Assembly (NCBI GenBank): GCA_021814735.1
Contig: JAKAHX010000100.1
Location: forward strand, 1 to 6,455
DNA length: 6,455 nt
Reading direction: 5' to 3'
Source: Chloroflexota bacterium
Lineage (GTDB): Bacteria; Chloroflexota; Limnocylindria; Limnocylindrales; CSP1-4
A program made the translations under genes and the position numbers. The stretch's first letter is position 1, and every line of letters begins with the position of its first letter. Shown in pieces: positions 4,495 to 6,455 of this stretch. The notes under the pieces are model-generated. The model did not search any database. It worked only from the letters and a program-made list of their open reading frames with translations, and was not told where the DNA came from.

Positions 4495-5982
4495 TCACTC
4501 AGGCGAGCCGGCGTTCCGGCGTCGCTCCCGCCGACGCTCCATCAGCTCGCCCAGCTGCCGCTCGAAGCCCTGGTCGGATGGCTCGTAGTAGCGCGTCCCG
4601 ACGAGCCTGTCCGGCAGGTACTGCTGCTCCACGTCGGCGCCGGGGAAGTCGTGCGGATAGCGGTAGCCGACCCCGATCCCGTGGCTCTTCATTCGCGCCA
4701 CCGGCGCATTGCGGAGGTGGAGCGGAACCGGCTGTGGACCCAGGCGCTCCGCGTCGGCCCGCGCCGCGAAGTACGCGCGCCCGGCCCGGTTGCTCTTCGG
4801 CAGCACAGAAAGTAGAGCAGTCGCCTGCGCGAGCGCGTACTGGGCCTCGGGCAGCCCGACGTACTCCAGGGCCTGCGCGGCCGCTACGGCCACCTGCAGC
4901 CCGCGCGGGTCGGCATTGCCCACGTCCTCGCTGGCGAGGATGATCAGCCGGCGCGCGATGAACCGCGGGTCCTCGCCGGCCACCACCAGCTCGGCCAGCC
5001 AGTACAGGGCCGCATCCGGGTCGTTGCCCCGGATGCTCTTGATGAAGGCGCTGATCGTGTCGTAGTGGCGATCCCCCACGAGGTCGTACGCCGCGGCCCG
5101 CTGCTGGGCGGCGGCCTCGAGATCCTCGCGACGGGGCACGATTCTCCCTTCCCCGTCGCGGCTCGCCGCGGCCCCGGCGAGCGCTGCCGCCGCCTCGAGC
5201 AGGTTCAGCGCCTGCCGGGCATCGCCACCGGCCATCTGGACCAGCAGGTCGCGCACGTCGTCGGGCAGCGCGACGCTGCCGGCCAGGCCGCGCTCGTCCT
5301 CCAGCGCGGCACCCACGACGCGGCGCACCTCGTCATCGTCCAGGGGCTCCAGGCGGAAGACGCGCATGCGGCTGAGCAGCGGGGGGTTCACCGAGAGGTA
5401 GGCGTTCTCGGTGGTGGCCCCGATCAGCGTGACCGTGCCCTCCTCGACGTGCGGCAGGAGCGCGTCCTGCTGGGCCCGGTTGAAGCGGTGGATCTCGTCG
5501 ATGAACAGCACCGTCGCAGTCGGGGCATCGGCCGCTGCGCGCCGGGCCCGTGCGGCGGCGATCGCGGCACGCACGTCGGCGACGCCGCTCATCACGGCCG
5601 AGAGCGTCCGGAACTCGGCGCCGACCGCCTCGGCGAGGAGGCGTGCGAGCGTGGTCTTGCCGCTGCCCGGCGGTCCCCACAGGATCATGCTCGGCAGGGC
5701 CCCCATCGAGACGAACCCGGGAAAGGGACCCCCCGCGCCGACCAGGTGCGCCTGTCCCACGAACTCGTCCAGGGTCCGGGGCCGCATCCTCGCGGCCAGC
5801 GGCTGCGCGGCCGGGGAGCGATCGGCGGTCCGCCGCGCATCGACCGCGCCGGCGGGGCCTGGGGCCTGGTCCCGGGCACCGAGCGACGCCCGGGGCGCGT
5901 GGTTGCCATCCTCGCCGGGCGCGCCCGGAGGGGTCACGAAGAGCGGGTCCGACGACCCGGGCACTGGGCGACGGCGCGGCAC
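4495..5982 (-). CDS. rarA: Replication-associated recombination protein A (RarA/MgsA), AAA+ ATPase
   Basis: This 495-residue cytoplasmic AAA+ ATPase is homologous to E. coli RarA/MgsA and eukaryotic WRNIP1, which act at stalled replication forks and associate with SSB. PLAARMRPRTLDEFVGQAHL (61-80) is the family opening. Walker A is GPPGSGKT (103-110) and Walker B is VLFIDE (158-163), followed by IHRFN. Sensor 1 lies in LIGATTEN (186-193), the likely arginine finger is R205 in LLSRMRVF, and sensor 2 is R256 in GDARQALN. The MgsA-type C-terminal tetramerisation domain spans about 305-480, starting at HYDTISAFIKSIRG. All catalytic residues are present. The first ~55 residues are a Pro/Ala/Arg-rich extension, longer than in E. 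coli. The start is GTG 5982, 22 bases after the vapC stop, without a clear Shine-Dalgarno. A later internal start is possible because residues before about 60 are not conserved. Transcription probably continues from the toxin-antitoxin genes. Confidence 0.93.
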   Translation of the reverse strand: MPRRRPVPGSSDPLFVTPPGAPGEDGNHAPRASLGARDQAPGPAGAVDARRTADRSPAAQPLAARMRPRTLDEFVGQAHLVGAGGPFPGFVSMGALPSMILWGPPGSGKTTLARLLAEAVGAEFRTLSAVMSGVADVRAAIAAARARRAAADAPTATVLFIDEIHRFNRAQQDALLPHVEEGTVTLIGATTENAYLSVNPPLLSRMRVFRLEPLDDDEVRRVVGAALEDERGLAGSVALPDDVRDLLVQMAGGDARQALNLLEAAAALAGAAASRDGEGRIVPRREDLEAAAQQRAAAYDLVGDRHYDTISAFIKSIRGNDPDAALYWLAELVVAGEDPRFIARRLIILASEDVGNADPRGLQVAVAAAQALEYVGLPEAQYALAQATALLSVLPKSNRAGRAYFAARADAERLGPQPVPLHLRNAPVARMKSHGIGVGYRYPHDFPGADVEQQYLPDRLVGTRYYEPSDQGFERQLGELMERRRERRRNAGSPE

Positions 5983-6004
5983 GGATCGAGTCTAGCGCCG
6001 AGCC

Positions 6005-6418
6005 CTACGGGACGAGCTCGAAGGACGCCCCGGAGACGGCGCGCAGCAGTGCGTAGGGGCGCCGGTCGAGCGTGGCCACCTGCGCCGCCCCGGTCCGCTC
6101 GACCAGCGCAACGGTCAGCGCGTCGGCCAGCGAGCAGCGGGGATCCACCGCCAGTCGCCGCAGTTCACGGGCGCGCTCCAGGTCACCCGGCGTGGGCGCC
6201 AGCAGGTCGATCGCGCCGGAGCCGACCGCCGACAGGAACGCGTCCGCCGCGCCGGGGCCGAGGCCCCGCTGCAGGACGTGCTCGCACTCCGCCAGCGTCA
6301 CCGCCCCGATCGCCAGCGGCTCCCTGGTCGTCGCGAACCAGCCGGCGGCCGCCGCGTGGTTGAGGTCCGAGCGGTCGGCCGCCGCCACGACGACGCTCGC
6401 GTCCAGCAGCACCGTCAC
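6005..6418 (-). CDS. vapC: PIN-domain ribonuclease toxin (VapC family)
   Basis: This 137-residue single-domain protein has the usual VapC length. The four acidic residues of the PIN active site that bind Mg2+/Mn2+ are in place: D6 in VLLDASVVVA, E44 in TLAECEHV, D99 in SLADALTVAL and D118 in ATLDRRPYALL. VapC toxins are endoribonucleases that cut tRNA or rRNA and are held inactive by a co-expressed VapB antitoxin. It starts at GTG 6418, whose first base overlaps the TGA of an upstream frame (GTGA), as expected for translationally coupled antitoxin-toxin genes. It ends with TAG 6005-6007, and rarA begins 22 bases later. A non-toxin PIN nuclease cannot be excluded, since the partner is almost entirely outside the window. 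Confidence 0.85.
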   Translation of the reverse strand: MTVLLDASVVVAAADRSDLNHAAAAGWFATTREPLAIGAVTLAECEHVLQRGLGPGAADAFLSAVGSGAIDLLAPTPGDLERARELRRLAVDPRCSLADALTVALVERTGAAQVATLDRRPYALLRAVSGASFELVP

Positions 6419-6455
6419 CGGCGCGGGCCACCCATCTCTCGGGCGGCGATCCGGC
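6415..6455 (-). CDS. C-terminal end of a presumed VapB-type antitoxin, truncated by the window edge
   Basis: In the minus-strand frame overlapping the vapC start, 12 sense codons run in from the edge, encoding RIAAREMGGPRR, and stop at TGA 6417-6415. The four-base GTGA overlap with vapC is the common arrangement of toxin-antitoxin pairs. The fragment is too short to assign a DNA-binding fold (AbrB, RHH or Phd). The antitoxin role rests on position and overlap, not on homology. Confidence 0.5.
   Translation of the reverse strand, partial: RIAAREMGGPRR

Noticed and set aside
2845..4815. 656-codon plus-strand open frame antisense to hemY, the radical SAM gene and rarA
   Set aside because: It runs through three well-supported minus-strand genes and a non-coding gap. 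Its Arg/Pro/Gly/Ala-rich composition matches no family, and it is explained by the high-GC codon bias of the opposite strand.
5065..6363. 432-codon plus-strand open frame antisense to rarA and vapC
   Set aside because: It is antisense to two genes with complete catalytic motifs, and its composition is low-complexity Arg/Ala/Pro, typical of an antisense shadow in GC-rich DNA.

Overview
This is a very GC-rich stretch of bacterial chromosome with strong G/C bias at third codon positions, which leaves long spurious open frames antisense to the real genes. Base composition, the split coenzyme and heme gene content, and the protein sequences suggest an actinomycete-like Gram-positive (Actinomycetota) or a high-GC Chloroflexota. 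The sequence alone does not settle which. There is no sign of phage, insertion sequence, CRISPR, rRNA or tRNA.

Left part, plus strand (1-1547): the window opens in the last ~70 codons of an ABC ATPase of the energy-coupling-factor type (CbiO/EcfA-like, usually cobalt, nickel or vitamin uptake). A spacer of about 270 bp follows, with a degenerate 15-bp tandem repeat, two GC-rich hairpins, and an AT-richer segment holding overlapping TTGC/GCAA dyads on a plausible sigma-70-type promoter. This promoter drives a complete NiCoT-family Ni2+/Co2+ permease with all four family signatures. The left part therefore looks like a nickel/cobalt uptake locus with a candidate metal-responsive operator.

Middle part, minus strand (1642-4320): a radical SAM/SPASM enzyme of the NirJ/AhbD-like superfamily lies 24 bp upstream of hemY/cgoX, the FAD-dependent (copro/proto)porphyrinogen oxidase. 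They are almost certainly one transcript and probably act together in tetrapyrrole (heme) synthesis. The exact reaction of the radical SAM partner is the most interesting open question here. The permease and hemY converge on a short 94-bp spacer, where a 9-bp GC stem encloses the hemY stop codon.

Right part, minus strand (4495-6455): a VapBC-type toxin-antitoxin pair comes first. Only the last 12 codons of the presumed antitoxin are inside the window, and its stop overlaps the vapC start in a GTGA. It lies directly upstream of rarA/mgsA, the AAA+ replication-fork maintenance ATPase, with 22 bp between vapC and rarA. A 174-bp non-coding gap with several dyads separates rarA from the radical SAM gene and probably carries the promoter of the heme operon.

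Nothing here is proved to be a new system. The two items most worth following up are the radical SAM-hemY pair and the nested palindromes in front of the NiCoT gene.
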